Origin: an uncultured Saprospiraceae bacterium
GTDB taxonomy: Bacteria; Bacteroidota; Bacteroidia; Chitinophagales; Saprospiraceae
Direction: 5' to 3'
NCBI GenBank assembly: GCA_938041325.1
Contig: CALIAG010000038.1
Location: forward strand, 1-54,454
Length of the DNA: 54,454 nt
The position numbers were made by a program, and so were the translations under genes. How positions within the stretch are numbered: position 1 is the stretch's first letter; the number at the start of each line of letters is the position of its first letter. The notes beneath the pieces were generated by a model. It saw only the letters and a program-made list of their open reading frames with translations. It searched no databases and was not told where the DNA came from. Shown in pieces: positions 15,587 through 24,103 of the stretch.

Positions 15587-16309
15587 ATGAAAAAACTTCC
15601 CGTTGGTACTTTCATTAACATGGGTACAATCGTAATCGGTACCCTAATAGGTTTATTGGTTCAGCAGGTTTTCCCTGAAAGCATTCAAACAATTACTCTT
15701 TTGGCTGTTGGATTAGGCATTCTTCTGATTGGGGCAAAAATGGCCCTTAAGCTACCAGATGAATTGTGGATTGTATTTTTGCTGAGCTTAATAATTGGTG
15801 GTGTTTTCGGAGAGTTGATTGGAGTAAAACCTTTCTTAGATAGTTGTGAGATTTTCATCAGAGAAAACATAAGTATAGGGCAAAAGAAGAAGTTTGGCGA
15901 AGGATTAATCGCAGCATTTATTCTTTTTTGCGCCAGCCCTATCACGATCATAGGAGCTATTGAGGAAGGTCTGCAAAACAAAAAAGATTTACTATTTGTC
16001 AAATCCCTTTTAGATGGAGTAATGTCAATTGCCCTCGCTTCTGTGTATGGCATCGGAGTTATGTTTGCAATTATTCCACTACTAATAATTCAAGGAGGCT
16101 TTACTCAAATTGCCGGCAATGCTAAATCCCTTTTCACTAAAAACGTATTGGCATTAATAAGTGCAGTTGGCGGAGTATTATTGATTGCTTTGTCTCTGAA
16201 GATTATGGATATCAAAGACATCCCCGTAGGGAATTTACTCCCCTCTTTATTCTTTGTTGTATTACTTGCCTGGAGCTTTAATAAGATTTCCTTGCCTAAA
16301 GGAAGGTAG
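15587..16309 (+). CDS. DUF554 family membrane protein
   Basis: A 240-residue integral membrane protein with about six or seven hydrophobic segments. The start GTFINMGTIVIGTLIGLLVQ and the FCASPITIIGAIEEGL motif in the middle are hallmarks of DUF554, a transporter-like family of unknown function. The LLDGVMSIALASVYGIGVMF segment is also typical. The TAG stop is part of the repeat tract at 16307-16397. Confidence 0.9.
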   Translation: MKKLPVGTFINMGTIVIGTLIGLLVQQVFPESIQTITLLAVGLGILLIGAKMALKLPDELWIVFLLSLIIGGVFGELIGVKPFLDSCEIFIRENISIGQKKKFGEGLIAAFILFCASPITIIGAIEEGLQNKKDLLFVKSLLDGVMSIALASVYGIGVMFAIIPLLIIQGGFTQIAGNAKSLFTKNVLALISAVGGVLLIALSLKIMDIKDIPVGNLLPSLFFVVLLAWSFNKISLPKGR

Positions 16310-16397
16310 ATTTCTAGACGCTAGATTTCTAGAGTGTTAGACTACTAGACTACTAGACCGTCCTTTCTAACCATCTAATCGTCTAATCGTCTAATCA
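16307..16397. repeat. Short-unit repeat tract between convergent stop codons
   Basis: The tract holds TAGATTTCTAGA twice (16307-16318, 16322-16333), TAGACTAC in 2.6 copies (16338-16358) and TCTAATCG in 2.9 copies (16374-16396). TAGAC and GTCTA units are complementary, so the left and right halves can fold on each other. The stop codon of the DUF554 gene (16307-16309) and that of the DUF2851 gene (16397-16395) both lie within the repeats. It may act as a bidirectional 3' structure or be a remnant of a mobile repeat. Confidence 0.75.
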
Positions 16398-17666
16398 AGC
16401 CCTCAGCAAGGCTGCTCCAATATTACATTCTGTACATCGCTTGTTGTCGCAATAATGCTTTTTTAATTGCAAGAGCGCCTGAGTTTCATAAGCGGAGATA
16501 CTCGTCATATCCAACTTCGTCCAACCTTCAATAACTGTATTTTTTTCGGCTGGAATTTCCTGCAATAAACGAAAAGCCAAATCCTTGAACCTTTGTTCAT
16601 CTTTCATTTTACCATAGAAAAAAAGAAAAGGAACTATTGTATTTATACTAATTAGGTGAATCGTCGATTTGCCAAGGGATTTTTTGCGTTTCACAGAAAT
16701 CTTGTCAAATCGGTAATGCTTTTCCCAATAATTCGAAATCTTTAAAGAAAGCATATTTTCAATCTCTTTTATATTTTGGACCGCAAGAACTTTGCTAAAC
16801 AAATGATTGCTTTGGAAAATTAATTTTGCCAATTGAGCAATTCTTACACTTGGAAAGTTTGCCGGACGAAGTCTCAAATATTTCCAGTTGACCAAATCCA
16901 TTTGTTTCAAACTATATTTTTCTCTTAAAAAAGAGTATTCCTTTTTCAATTGATTGGGATAAAGTTCTTCGAAATTTTTTTCGAGCATTCCTGCCTGCCC
17001 AAAAAGCAGCGCTTCAAGTTGAAATAGATTTTCTTTATGTTTTCTCAACAACCCTAATGGACAGATTCTACTCAAAATTTCGAAAGCTTGTGCATTGACT
17101 TTAGTGCCTAGGCTTTTAGCGACACATTGGAAGAAGGTTTCTTCCCAATCTGATTTGTTTTGATTCCAGAGTTCAGAAATGGATTGCGTTTTTTCTTCTA
17201 GCCGCTCAACTAAAATTCTATCCAACCAAAGCTTTTTTGTGAGTAGATTTATTTTATGCAAATGATATTCGCAAGAGATCCAATGCTCACTAGAAAGCAA
17301 GCGAAGATAGTTGGCCTGTAATTTTGGAGAGATGCGTTCTTTCAATTCAAGGCAAGGAATAATAGCACCTGTTTTCCTTTTTATTTTAAGGTCTTCCTCT
17401 AAGACAACATGCAGAATTACGTTGTCGTACGCAGGATCATTTTGATGTTGATGTTTGATCCAATCCGAGGTTTTTAAATGTATCTCTACATTACCCGCCC
17501 ACAAAGTCGTTCCGATTTTTAACCTGGCATTGAGGAAATCGGGCCCTGCATTTTTATTGTATTCTCCGTTGTTGATCAGTTGAATCTTATCTCCGGAAGT
17601 CGTGGTTAATGAATCTAAATTAAAAGATTTCATTCTCCATATATAGTGTAAAAAATCTTCTCGCAT
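16395..17666 (-). CDS. DUF2851 family protein
   Basis: A 423-residue protein of the Bacteroidota-rich DUF2851 family, of unknown function. It shows the family opening MREDFLHYIWRMKSFNL, then GEYNKNAGPDFLNARLKI, WAGNVEIHLKTSDW and YDNVILHVVLEED (a conserved core with charged residues reminiscent of nuclease folds, an inference), and ends with the Cys cluster HYCDNKRCTECNIGAALL, which could bind a metal. No signal peptide or membrane segment. It is a single gene, convergent with the DUF554 gene. Confidence 0.88.
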   Translation of the reverse strand: MREDFLHYIWRMKSFNLDSLTTTSGDKIQLINNGEYNKNAGPDFLNARLKIGTTLWAGNVEIHLKTSDWIKHQHQNDPAYDNVILHVVLEEDLKIKRKTGAIIPCLELKERISPKLQANYLRLLSSEHWISCEYHLHKINLLTKKLWLDRILVERLEEKTQSISELWNQNKSDWEETFFQCVAKSLGTKVNAQAFEILSRICPLGLLRKHKENLFQLEALLFGQAGMLEKNFEELYPNQLKKEYSFLREKYSLKQMDLVNWKYLRLRPANFPSVRIAQLAKLIFQSNHLFSKVLAVQNIKEIENMLSLKISNYWEKHYRFDKISVKRKKSLGKSTIHLISINTIVPFLFFYGKMKDEQRFKDLAFRLLQEIPAEKNTVIEGWTKLDMTSISAYETQALLQLKKHYCDNKRCTECNIGAALLRA

Positions 17667-17847
17667 GATGATTTTGTCTTCGTTAGTATTTAAAGATATA
17701 GCTAACCTTATTTTTTATTCTCCCAAGAATAGGATCAAATAAAACAACAAGGCCTCTACTAACAAGACGCAGGAATTGGAGAAATTCCATAAATTTTAGA
17801 GAAAAAAATTAAAAAATATTTTAGTGAGACTTAAAAAGCGACCTTAT

Positions 17848-18342
17848 TTACCTTACGCGTTCATATAATTTGAAAACATAATCGTATTCATTTTTTTCGT
17901 CAGCTTGGTGGGCATCTTCACTAACTAATTTCCATTCCTCAGGGGCTAATGTTGGGAAATGAACCGTTCCTTCTACTTCGGCATCAACGCTTGTTAAATA
18001 TATTTTATCTAAAAAAGGCAGAGCCAATTCATAAATTTTACCTCCTCCAATGATGAAAACCTCTTCTTCGTTATGGCTTTTAGCCAAGTCAAGAGCTTCT
18101 TCGAAGGAATGAACGGTCAGGCAACCCGTCGCAATAAAAAACGGATTGCGGGTCATAATGATATTGGTTCGCTTTGGCAACGGTTTTCCGATAGATTCGT
18201 AGGTATTCCGACCCATTATAATGTGTCGGTGCAAGGTTGTTTTTTTAAAATACTTTAAATCAGCTGGTAAGTACCAAGGGATATCATTGTCATTTCCAAT
18301 GACATTGTTTTTAGCCGTAGCGACGATCGCGGAGATTATCAT
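17848..18342 (-). CDS. folA: Dihydrofolate reductase
   Basis: Reduces dihydrofolate to tetrahydrofolate with NADPH. The 164 residues show IVATAKNNVIGNDNDIPWYLPADLKYFKKTT with the catalytic Asp of the DLKYF element, MGRNTYESIGKPLP (nucleotide binding), EEVFIIGGGKIYELAL and the YLTSVDAEVEGTVHFP end. It starts 1 bp after the stop of the CapA-like gene, so it is the last member of the mre operon here. Confidence 0.97.
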   Translation of the reverse strand: MIISAIVATAKNNVIGNDNDIPWYLPADLKYFKKTTLHRHIIMGRNTYESIGKPLPKRTNIIMTRNPFFIATGCLTVHSFEEALDLAKSHNEEEVFIIGGGKIYELALPFLDKIYLTSVDAEVEGTVHFPTLAPEEWKLVSEDAHQADEKNEYDYVFKLYERVR

Positions 18343-18343
18343 A

Positions 18344-19489
18344 TTAATTATAGTTCAACTTTTTAATGGGACCCATTTCCTGCAAAGATATTTTTCTTTC
18401 TTTACAAACAGAACTAGAAAAACGTTTTCTAAGTTTTCTAACAGAATCATTCATTTGCTTGATGTCTCTGGGCAACATAGACAATAAGTTTTCAGCATCA
18501 TTTTCAAAAACAGAAATAGGCAACGTGAAAAATTGAACCTTTTTTCCAGGCGGTCTAAAAATATATCTATAGATCGGAATGTAGTTGTGTTTGTCAAGTC
18601 TGGTTACTTTGTTTTCTTTCACTAAAGTGATTTCAAATAAGATTCCAATATCTGTATTGGGTTTCATTTGATGTGAAATTAAGTTGCCTAAAGAATATAC
18701 AACAAGTACTGGTTCTTCTTGAGTTCCCGAATCAAGCTCTTTGATTGGTTGAATAACATGTGGGTGAGCGCCAACGATTAAGTTTGCTCCCCATTTCTCG
18801 ATGTCTTTTGCTAGGCTGGTTTGAAAGTCATTTTCGTTCAAGTTTGACTCACTTCCCCAGTGTACAACTACAATAGTGAAATCCGGTTTTAATTTTTTTG
18901 TAAGTGCTAAATCCGCTTTAATTTTATCCTTATCCAACATGTTGACAATCGTTGGTGAATGCGTAGGAATACCATTCGTTCCGTAAGTATAATTCAGCAC
19001 AGCGATTTTAAATCCTTTTTTGAAAATGAGTAAAGGGTGATACAATTCTTTTTCCTCAGGGGTGGCGTAGGTGCCTGTAAATAGAAAATCGTTTTTTTGC
19101 AAAGTTTTTAAGGTGTTGGAAACACCAAATTGACCACCATCATTTGAATGATTATTTGCGGTGACCAAGACATCAAAACCCGCCTTTTTAATGGAAGAAG
19201 CCAATTGATCCGGACTTCTAAAAACAGGATAGCCTTGATAAGGTGGTTTGCCAGGGAAGGTTAATTCGAGGTTCCCGATGGCTAAATCTGCTGATTCAAG
19301 AATAGGGCTGATGTACCTGAAACAATGGTCGTAATCATATTCTTTGTCGGGAGTAATTTCCGCAGATTTGATCTGAAGAATATGATTCATTATATCTCCG
19401 GCAAATATTATCGTTAAACTATCCGGGGCAGAGATTTGAGCTTGTAGGCTAGTTGAGATTAGAAAGAAAACAAAAAGGCTTTTTTTCAA
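18344..19489 (-). CDS. Secreted CapA-family protein (calcineurin-like fold)
   Basis: A 381-residue exported protein of the PGA_cap/CapA family, known from poly-gamma-glutamate capsule synthesis and many uncharacterised envelope roles. Signal peptide MKKSLFVFFLISTSLQA; phosphoesterase-like blocks follow: TIIFAGDIMNH, DLAIGNLELTF, VTANNHSNDGG, VVVHWGSE and VGAHPHVIQPI. These are the usual metal-site loops, so it may hydrolyse something in the periplasm. No polyglutamate genes are near. It lies between mrdA (10 bp) and folA (1 bp), suggesting an elongation-related role by context only. Confidence 0.88.
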   Translation of the reverse strand: MKKSLFVFFLISTSLQAQISAPDSLTIIFAGDIMNHILQIKSAEITPDKEYDYDHCFRYISPILESADLAIGNLELTFPGKPPYQGYPVFRSPDQLASSIKKAGFDVLVTANNHSNDGGQFGVSNTLKTLQKNDFLFTGTYATPEEKELYHPLLIFKKGFKIAVLNYTYGTNGIPTHSPTIVNMLDKDKIKADLALTKKLKPDFTIVVVHWGSESNLNENDFQTSLAKDIEKWGANLIVGAHPHVIQPIKELDSGTQEEPVLVVYSLGNLISHQMKPNTDIGILFEITLVKENKVTRLDKHNYIPIYRYIFRPPGKKVQFFTLPISVFENDAENLLSMLPRDIKQMNDSVRKLRKRFSSSVCKERKISLQEMGPIKKLNYN

Positions 19490-19499
19490 AATTGTTTTT

Positions 19500-21350
19500 T
19501 TAGGGAATAATATGCAGGTTGGTATTTATCATTTTTTCTTCCAAATACGCTTTAGAAGGACTGATTTCTTTATTCAGGTATTTTTCTATCATCAATCCAG
19601 CAATTGGAGCGGCATATCGGGCTCCCCAAACGCCGTGTTCCACGTACACAGCAATGGCTATTTCAGGGTTATCTCTAGGTGCGAAAGCAAAGAAGACTGA
19701 ATGATCTTTTCCATGCGGATTTTGAGAAGTTCCCGTTTTTCCACAAACAATGGTGCCACTTACTCTTGCGTTGGTAGCTGTACCTGATTCGACCGCTAGT
19801 TGCATTCCATCGATTACCGATTCATAAAACTTAGGATCAACACCAGAATCAAAAACCTCATATTCAAATTTTTGTTTTGATCCGTCTGACCGGATAATGG
19901 ATTCGCCGAGATGTGGTTGGGTATAAGTTCCTCTGTTGGCCATAATGGCTGCCAAGTTGGCCATTTGCAAGGTGGTCATTTCTATTTCTCCTTGTCCAAT
20001 TCCAATAGACATTACAGTTGGTGATTTCCAACTTCCTTTGACCTTCGGATAAAGTTTATCATAGTAGGCTGAGGTCGGAATGTTGCCTTCCAATTCGTTA
20101 GGCAGATCGACGTTTAATTTTTTACCAATACCAAAATTTGCCAAATGATAATCAAAGGAATCCAATCCTTGATGCGGATTATAAAAACCATATTTATCAA
20201 TAATATCTCTTATCGTTTGGTAGAAATAAGAGTTGCAACTATGTTGAATAGCCCGAGCTACGTTGTATGGAGCAGGGTGTTGGTGACAACCAAAAGGGAC
20301 GGTTTTGTAATAATAAGTCCCATTGCAAGTCATCGGACGGCCTGGGTATAGGACTTCCTCGTGCATTGCGATTAATGAAACCACTGTTTTGAATATTGAA
20401 CCGGGAGGATATTTAGCCATTAAGGAACGGTCTAAAAATGGTTTTAACGAATCTTGTAGCAATTCATTGAACGCAGCTCCTCTGTTTCTATTGATGGTTA
20501 AAAGGTTTGGGTCATAATATGGAGCACTGACCATAGAAAGAATTTCACCGGACTTTGGCTCAATAGCTACAATACTTCCAGACTTATTGCTCATTAATAA
20601 TTCTGCATATTCTTGTAAATCAATATCCAATGTTGTCACTAAATCATTTCCAGAGATAGCAGCAGAATCTAACTTCCCTGATTTATAAGAACCAACCTCT
20701 CTACCCAAATTGTCTTTCAAAACGAACTTTACTCCTTTCTTCCCTTTAAGCGCATCTTCGTAAGACTTCTCTAGTCCAGTTGCACCGATGTAATCACCTT
20801 TTACATATTTATCTTTGTATTTGTCTAACTGTGCTTGATTGACTTCACTTAAATAACCCAAGACATGTGCTGCTGATTTATGGGGATAGCCTCTTACGTT
20901 TCGGAGCTGAATTGCAAAACCAGGGAACTCATACATAGACTCTTGAAATCCAGCATAAGTTTCTGAAGATATTTTCGATAAGAAAACAAAAGGGACGGAC
21001 TTGGAATATCGAGCACTTCGGAAATTCTTGTTCAGATTCTTTTTAAAAGTTTCTACATCGATATTTAAAAGCTTACAAAATCGCATTGTATCCATTTTAG
21101 GATCAATTTGATTATAGGTTACTTTCAAATCATACATAGCATTATTGTTGACCAGAAGCTTTTCGTTCCGATCTAAAATTAAACCTCTACTAGGGTAAAG
21201 AATGTACTTATCGATTGCAGTCGTTCTTGCACGATCTTGATAAGAAGTATCCAAAAGTTGAATCTGGATTGCTTTGAACAATAAGATGAGGTAAGCTACT
21301 ATAAAAAATAGCTGTATATATCGTTGTCGTATTTTATAATTGTCTTTCAA
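19500..21350 (-). CDS. mrdA: Penicillin-binding protein 2, elongasome transpeptidase
   Basis: Cross-links peptidoglycan during sidewall growth. The 616-residue class B PBP has an N-terminal membrane segment (about 13-30), a dimerisation/pedestal domain with the RGLILDRNEKLL box near 55-66, and a transpeptidase domain: SIFK with nucleophile Ser318, SCN (SxN) at about 371 and KTGTSQNPHG at about 550. It sits 15 bp after mreD in the mre operon. rodA, its usual glycosyltransferase partner and frequent next gene, is absent here. Confidence 0.96.
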   Translation of the reverse strand: MKDNYKIRQRYIQLFFIVAYLILLFKAIQIQLLDTSYQDRARTTAIDKYILYPSRGLILDRNEKLLVNNNAMYDLKVTYNQIDPKMDTMRFCKLLNIDVETFKKNLNKNFRSARYSKSVPFVFLSKISSETYAGFQESMYEFPGFAIQLRNVRGYPHKSAAHVLGYLSEVNQAQLDKYKDKYVKGDYIGATGLEKSYEDALKGKKGVKFVLKDNLGREVGSYKSGKLDSAAISGNDLVTTLDIDLQEYAELLMSNKSGSIVAIEPKSGEILSMVSAPYYDPNLLTINRNRGAAFNELLQDSLKPFLDRSLMAKYPPGSIFKTVVSLIAMHEEVLYPGRPMTCNGTYYYKTVPFGCHQHPAPYNVARAIQHSCNSYFYQTIRDIIDKYGFYNPHQGLDSFDYHLANFGIGKKLNVDLPNELEGNIPTSAYYDKLYPKVKGSWKSPTVMSIGIGQGEIEMTTLQMANLAAIMANRGTYTQPHLGESIIRSDGSKQKFEYEVFDSGVDPKFYESVIDGMQLAVESGTATNARVSGTIVCGKTGTSQNPHGKDHSVFFAFAPRDNPEIAIAVYVEHGVWGARYAAPIAGLMIEKYLNKEISPSKAYLEEKMINTNLHIIP

Positions 21351-21365
21351 TTTTGATGAAAGGTT

Positions 21366-21887
21366 TTAATCTGTTGGATCAAAAAGGTATTGGTACATAA
21401 TAATGAAAATCATTGATACCAAAAAGCTAAATATTGTTTTTAAGATAATTGTGAGTATGAATTTAAAAGCAAAGGCTTCTACTGAAAAGTAGAATGCTAA
21501 ATGGGCCAACATAATTATCATGGAATAAATAAAAAACCAATTTATACCAAACCGTTTTTTCGTAGGGCTATGATTTATATTATAGCCTCCTCTTGGTTCG
21601 AGTGCTGCAATGACATAGGGTCGAATCCAAGCAGAAAAAGCGCCTGCACTTGCATGTACACCTAAAGAGTCATAGAATATATCAACACTAAAACCGATTA
21701 AAAATCCGAGGAAAACCAATAAAGCGTGTGGCGTACGGATGGGCAATAGGAGTATAAAAATCGGATAGGCAATGACGTTGATGTAGTTGAAATTTTCGAA
21801 ATCAAAAGAAATCCTTTTCAACACCAATACTTGCAACAACAATAATCCAATAAATCGGAGTCCATTTGAAAAGAGAACACTATTCAT
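21366..21887 (-). CDS. mreD: Rod-shape protein MreD
   Basis: A 173-residue inner-membrane protein of the elongasome with about five hydrophobic segments. Sequence is poorly conserved in the family; recognition rests on position between mreC and mrdA, size, and the FLIGFSVDIFYDSLGVHASAGAF stretch, which matches the family's G.l.Dl....lG..a motif. Its ATG overlaps the mreC stop by 8 bp. Confidence 0.88.
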   Translation of the reverse strand: MNSVLFSNGLRFIGLLLLQVLVLKRISFDFENFNYINVIAYPIFILLLPIRTPHALLVFLGFLIGFSVDIFYDSLGVHASAGAFSAWIRPYVIAALEPRGGYNINHSPTKKRFGINWFFIYSMIIMLAHLAFYFSVEAFAFKFILTIILKTIFSFLVSMIFIIMYQYLFDPTD

Positions 21888-22713
21888 CTTTCACCCCCTC
21901 CTCTAGTATAAGTTGCTCTTCCTTCATTAAATTATCAATAACGTAAACGTATTTTGCACGGCTCAGGTCATTGACCAGCATTACATCAATAGTATAAAAA
22001 TTACTTCCCGGTTCTTTCCAAAAAGTATCAATTTTTCCAATAAGAATTTCTTCTGGGAATATCGCAGAATAACTGCTGGTATAAATAGAATCTCCGACTA
22101 CAAGATTTGCATGTTTAGGAATCGCATCCAATTGTACATGTCGCGGGTTATTGCCTTTCCATAAGATAGAACCGTGAAACCCGTTGCGTTTAATTCTTGC
22201 AGAGATGCGCGACTCCTTGTGTAAAATGGAAAGTACCGTTGAAAATCGAGGGGAAGTGTCCAAAATTATTCCGACCACACCACCTTTTGGACTAATTACG
22301 CCCATTCTCGGTTTTATTCCGTGTGTACTTCCTCGATTCAAAGTCAATGTATTATTAAGTCGATTAATTGAATTGTTTTTTATGGACGCAGCTATATAAG
22401 TGAACTGTTGCAATAGCTTTTCTCTATCCGAAGTATCGCGCAAAACAGTTTCCCGAAACTTTGCATTTTTGAGTTCCGACCGAAGCATTGCATTTTCTTC
22501 TGCCAAGCTATCTGCTACTGAGGAAAGCCGGACATATTGAGCGAGACCATCATATTTTGTATAAAGGTAACCACTGACTAGGTTGGAAGAACTTAAGTAG
22601 ATTTTACGTTGATTTGCATTGTATTGAACCACCAAGTACATGCACAGTATTTCCAGGAATAGGAATACTATGAAGCCTCCATACTTTATGAATAGAAATA
22701 TTAAATTTCTCAT
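21880..22713 (-). CDS. mreC: Rod-shape protein MreC
   Basis: A 277-residue periplasmic elongasome scaffold that links MreB to the PBP2 synthase. One N-terminal membrane segment (about 8-30), a coiled coil around SLAEENAMLRSELKNAK (80-100), then the beta-barrel core with LNRGSTHGIKPRMGVISPKGGVVGII and SSYSAIFPEEILIGKI. It follows mreB by 66 bp and overlaps mreD by 8 bp. Confidence 0.95.
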   Translation of the reverse strand: MRNLIFLFIKYGGFIVFLFLEILCMYLVVQYNANQRKIYLSSSNLVSGYLYTKYDGLAQYVRLSSVADSLAEENAMLRSELKNAKFRETVLRDTSDREKLLQQFTYIAASIKNNSINRLNNTLTLNRGSTHGIKPRMGVISPKGGVVGIILDTSPRFSTVLSILHKESRISARIKRNGFHGSILWKGNNPRHVQLDAIPKHANLVVGDSIYTSSYSAIFPEEILIGKIDTFWKEPGSNFYTIDVMLVNDLSRAKYVYVIDNLMKEEQLILEEGVKDE

Positions 22714-22779
22714 AAGATAATAACGGTAGGTTCAAATTTTAAGGAGCTGATCAGGATTTAATAAAAACGAATCAACAGC

Positions 22780-23811
22780 CTAAACACTTTTTCTGTCTAT
22801 TAAGAAAGAGAATGTATCTGAGTTTTTTAAAGCGATACCCGTTCCTCTAACCACAGCACGCAAAGGATCTTCTGCGATGTGAACAGGTAATTTAGTTTTA
22901 GCAGCAATTCTTTTATCCAAACCACGAAGTAGAGCACCACCTCCGGTTAGGTATAGTCCAGTTTTATAAATATCAGAAGCCAATTCAGGTGGAGTTGTTT
23001 CTAATGCTTTTAGAATAGCATCCTCCACTTTAGAAATGGATTTGTCCAGAGCATGAGCAATTTCCTGATAAGTGATGGTGATTTGTTTTGGAATTCCAGT
23101 CATCAAATCTCTACCATTTACTGCAAAGTCATCTGGTGGGTTTTCTAATTCCTGTAATGCAGAGCCCACATGGATTTTTATTTGTTCTGCTGTTCTTTCT
23201 CCAATCAGGATGTTATGCTGACGTTTCATGTAGTTCATGATGTCAATAGTGAATTCATCACCTGCTGTTCGAATTGATTGGTCACAAACAATTCCAGAAA
23301 GTGCAATGACAGCAATCTCAGTCGTTCCACCTCCTATATCGATAATCATATTTCCAATAGGTTCTTCTACATCCAGTCCAATTCCAAGGGCTGCAGCCAT
23401 TGGTTCATGTATTAAATAAGTTTCTTTAGAATCAACGTGGTCAGCAGAATCGAAGACTGCTCTTTTTTCAACTTCTGTAATCCCAGAAGGAATACAGATG
23501 ACCATTTTCATGTGGGAGAAAAACTTCTTACGATTTCCAGCCATGTTAATCAATCCCTCAATCATACTTTCCGCAGCTTGAAAGTCGGCAATTACTCCAT
23601 CTTTAAGTGGACGAATAGTTTTTATATTTTCATGAGTCTTCTCATGCATTTGCATAGCCTTACTACCAACGGCAATAGTTTCTCCTGTGCGTCGGTTAAT
23701 GGCTACAATAGAAGGTTCATCAACAACAACTTTCCCATCTTGAATAATCAAGGTGTTTGCTGTTCCTAAATCGATTGCTAATTCTTGGGTAAAAAAACTG
23801 AAAAACTTCAT
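22780..23811 (-). CDS. mreB: Rod-shape actin homologue MreB
   Basis: Forms membrane-associated filaments that guide sidewall synthesis. The 343 residues show the actin-fold phosphate loops DLGTANTLI (near 14) and IDIGGGTTEIAVI (near 160), the KRAVFDSADH segment, and LTGGGALLRGLDKR near 290. Length and order are standard. It is the first gene of mreB-mreC-mreD-mrdA-capA-like-folA. A TAAATTTG -7-like box occurs at 23914-23907, about 95 nt upstream. Confidence 0.98.
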   Translation of the reverse strand: MKFFSFFTQELAIDLGTANTLIIQDGKVVVDEPSIVAINRRTGETIAVGSKAMQMHEKTHENIKTIRPLKDGVIADFQAAESMIEGLINMAGNRKKFFSHMKMVICIPSGITEVEKRAVFDSADHVDSKETYLIHEPMAAALGIGLDVEEPIGNMIIDIGGGTTEIAVIALSGIVCDQSIRTAGDEFTIDIMNYMKRQHNILIGERTAEQIKIHVGSALQELENPPDDFAVNGRDLMTGIPKQITITYQEIAHALDKSISKVEDAILKALETTPPELASDIYKTGLYLTGGGALLRGLDKRIAAKTKLPVHIAEDPLRAVVRGTGIALKNSDTFSFLIDRKSV

Positions 23812-23906
23812 TAATGTAGTCTGTTTTGAATAGTCGTCTCTATATGTTTAATCTTGGGAAAGGGTAAGTAAGTTTTGGTTTTTTTCTTTTTCCTATCCGA
23901 TGTCAA

Positions 23907-23914
23907 CAAATTTA
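23907..23914 (-). promoter_or_regulatory. Candidate -7 box of the mre operon
   Basis: TAAATTTG on the minus strand matches TAnnTTTG. No TTTG lies at the expected -33 spacing. The rest of the 292-bp gap between mreB and the M16 gene is AT-rich and shows no other feature I can support. Confidence 0.35.
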
Positions 23915-24103
23915 CTTTAAAATGTAAATAAATTCTAATTCATCATAACAAAAGTGAAAGGAAGAAAAAATCTTTAAAAACTTTGTTAATCAATGTTTTA
24001 CACATTCCTTTTAGTTTAGACGTAAAGATTGACTAAAGGAGCGCTTTATTCGCAAAAAAAAGGTAAAAAATAAAAATTAGGGTTTTTTCTTTTTATTAAT
24101 TAT

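Noticed and set aside
17772-17788. GGAATT/AATTCC hairpin downstream of folA
   Set aside because: A 6-bp AT-rich stem without a good T-run; too weak to call as the terminator of the mre-folA operon.
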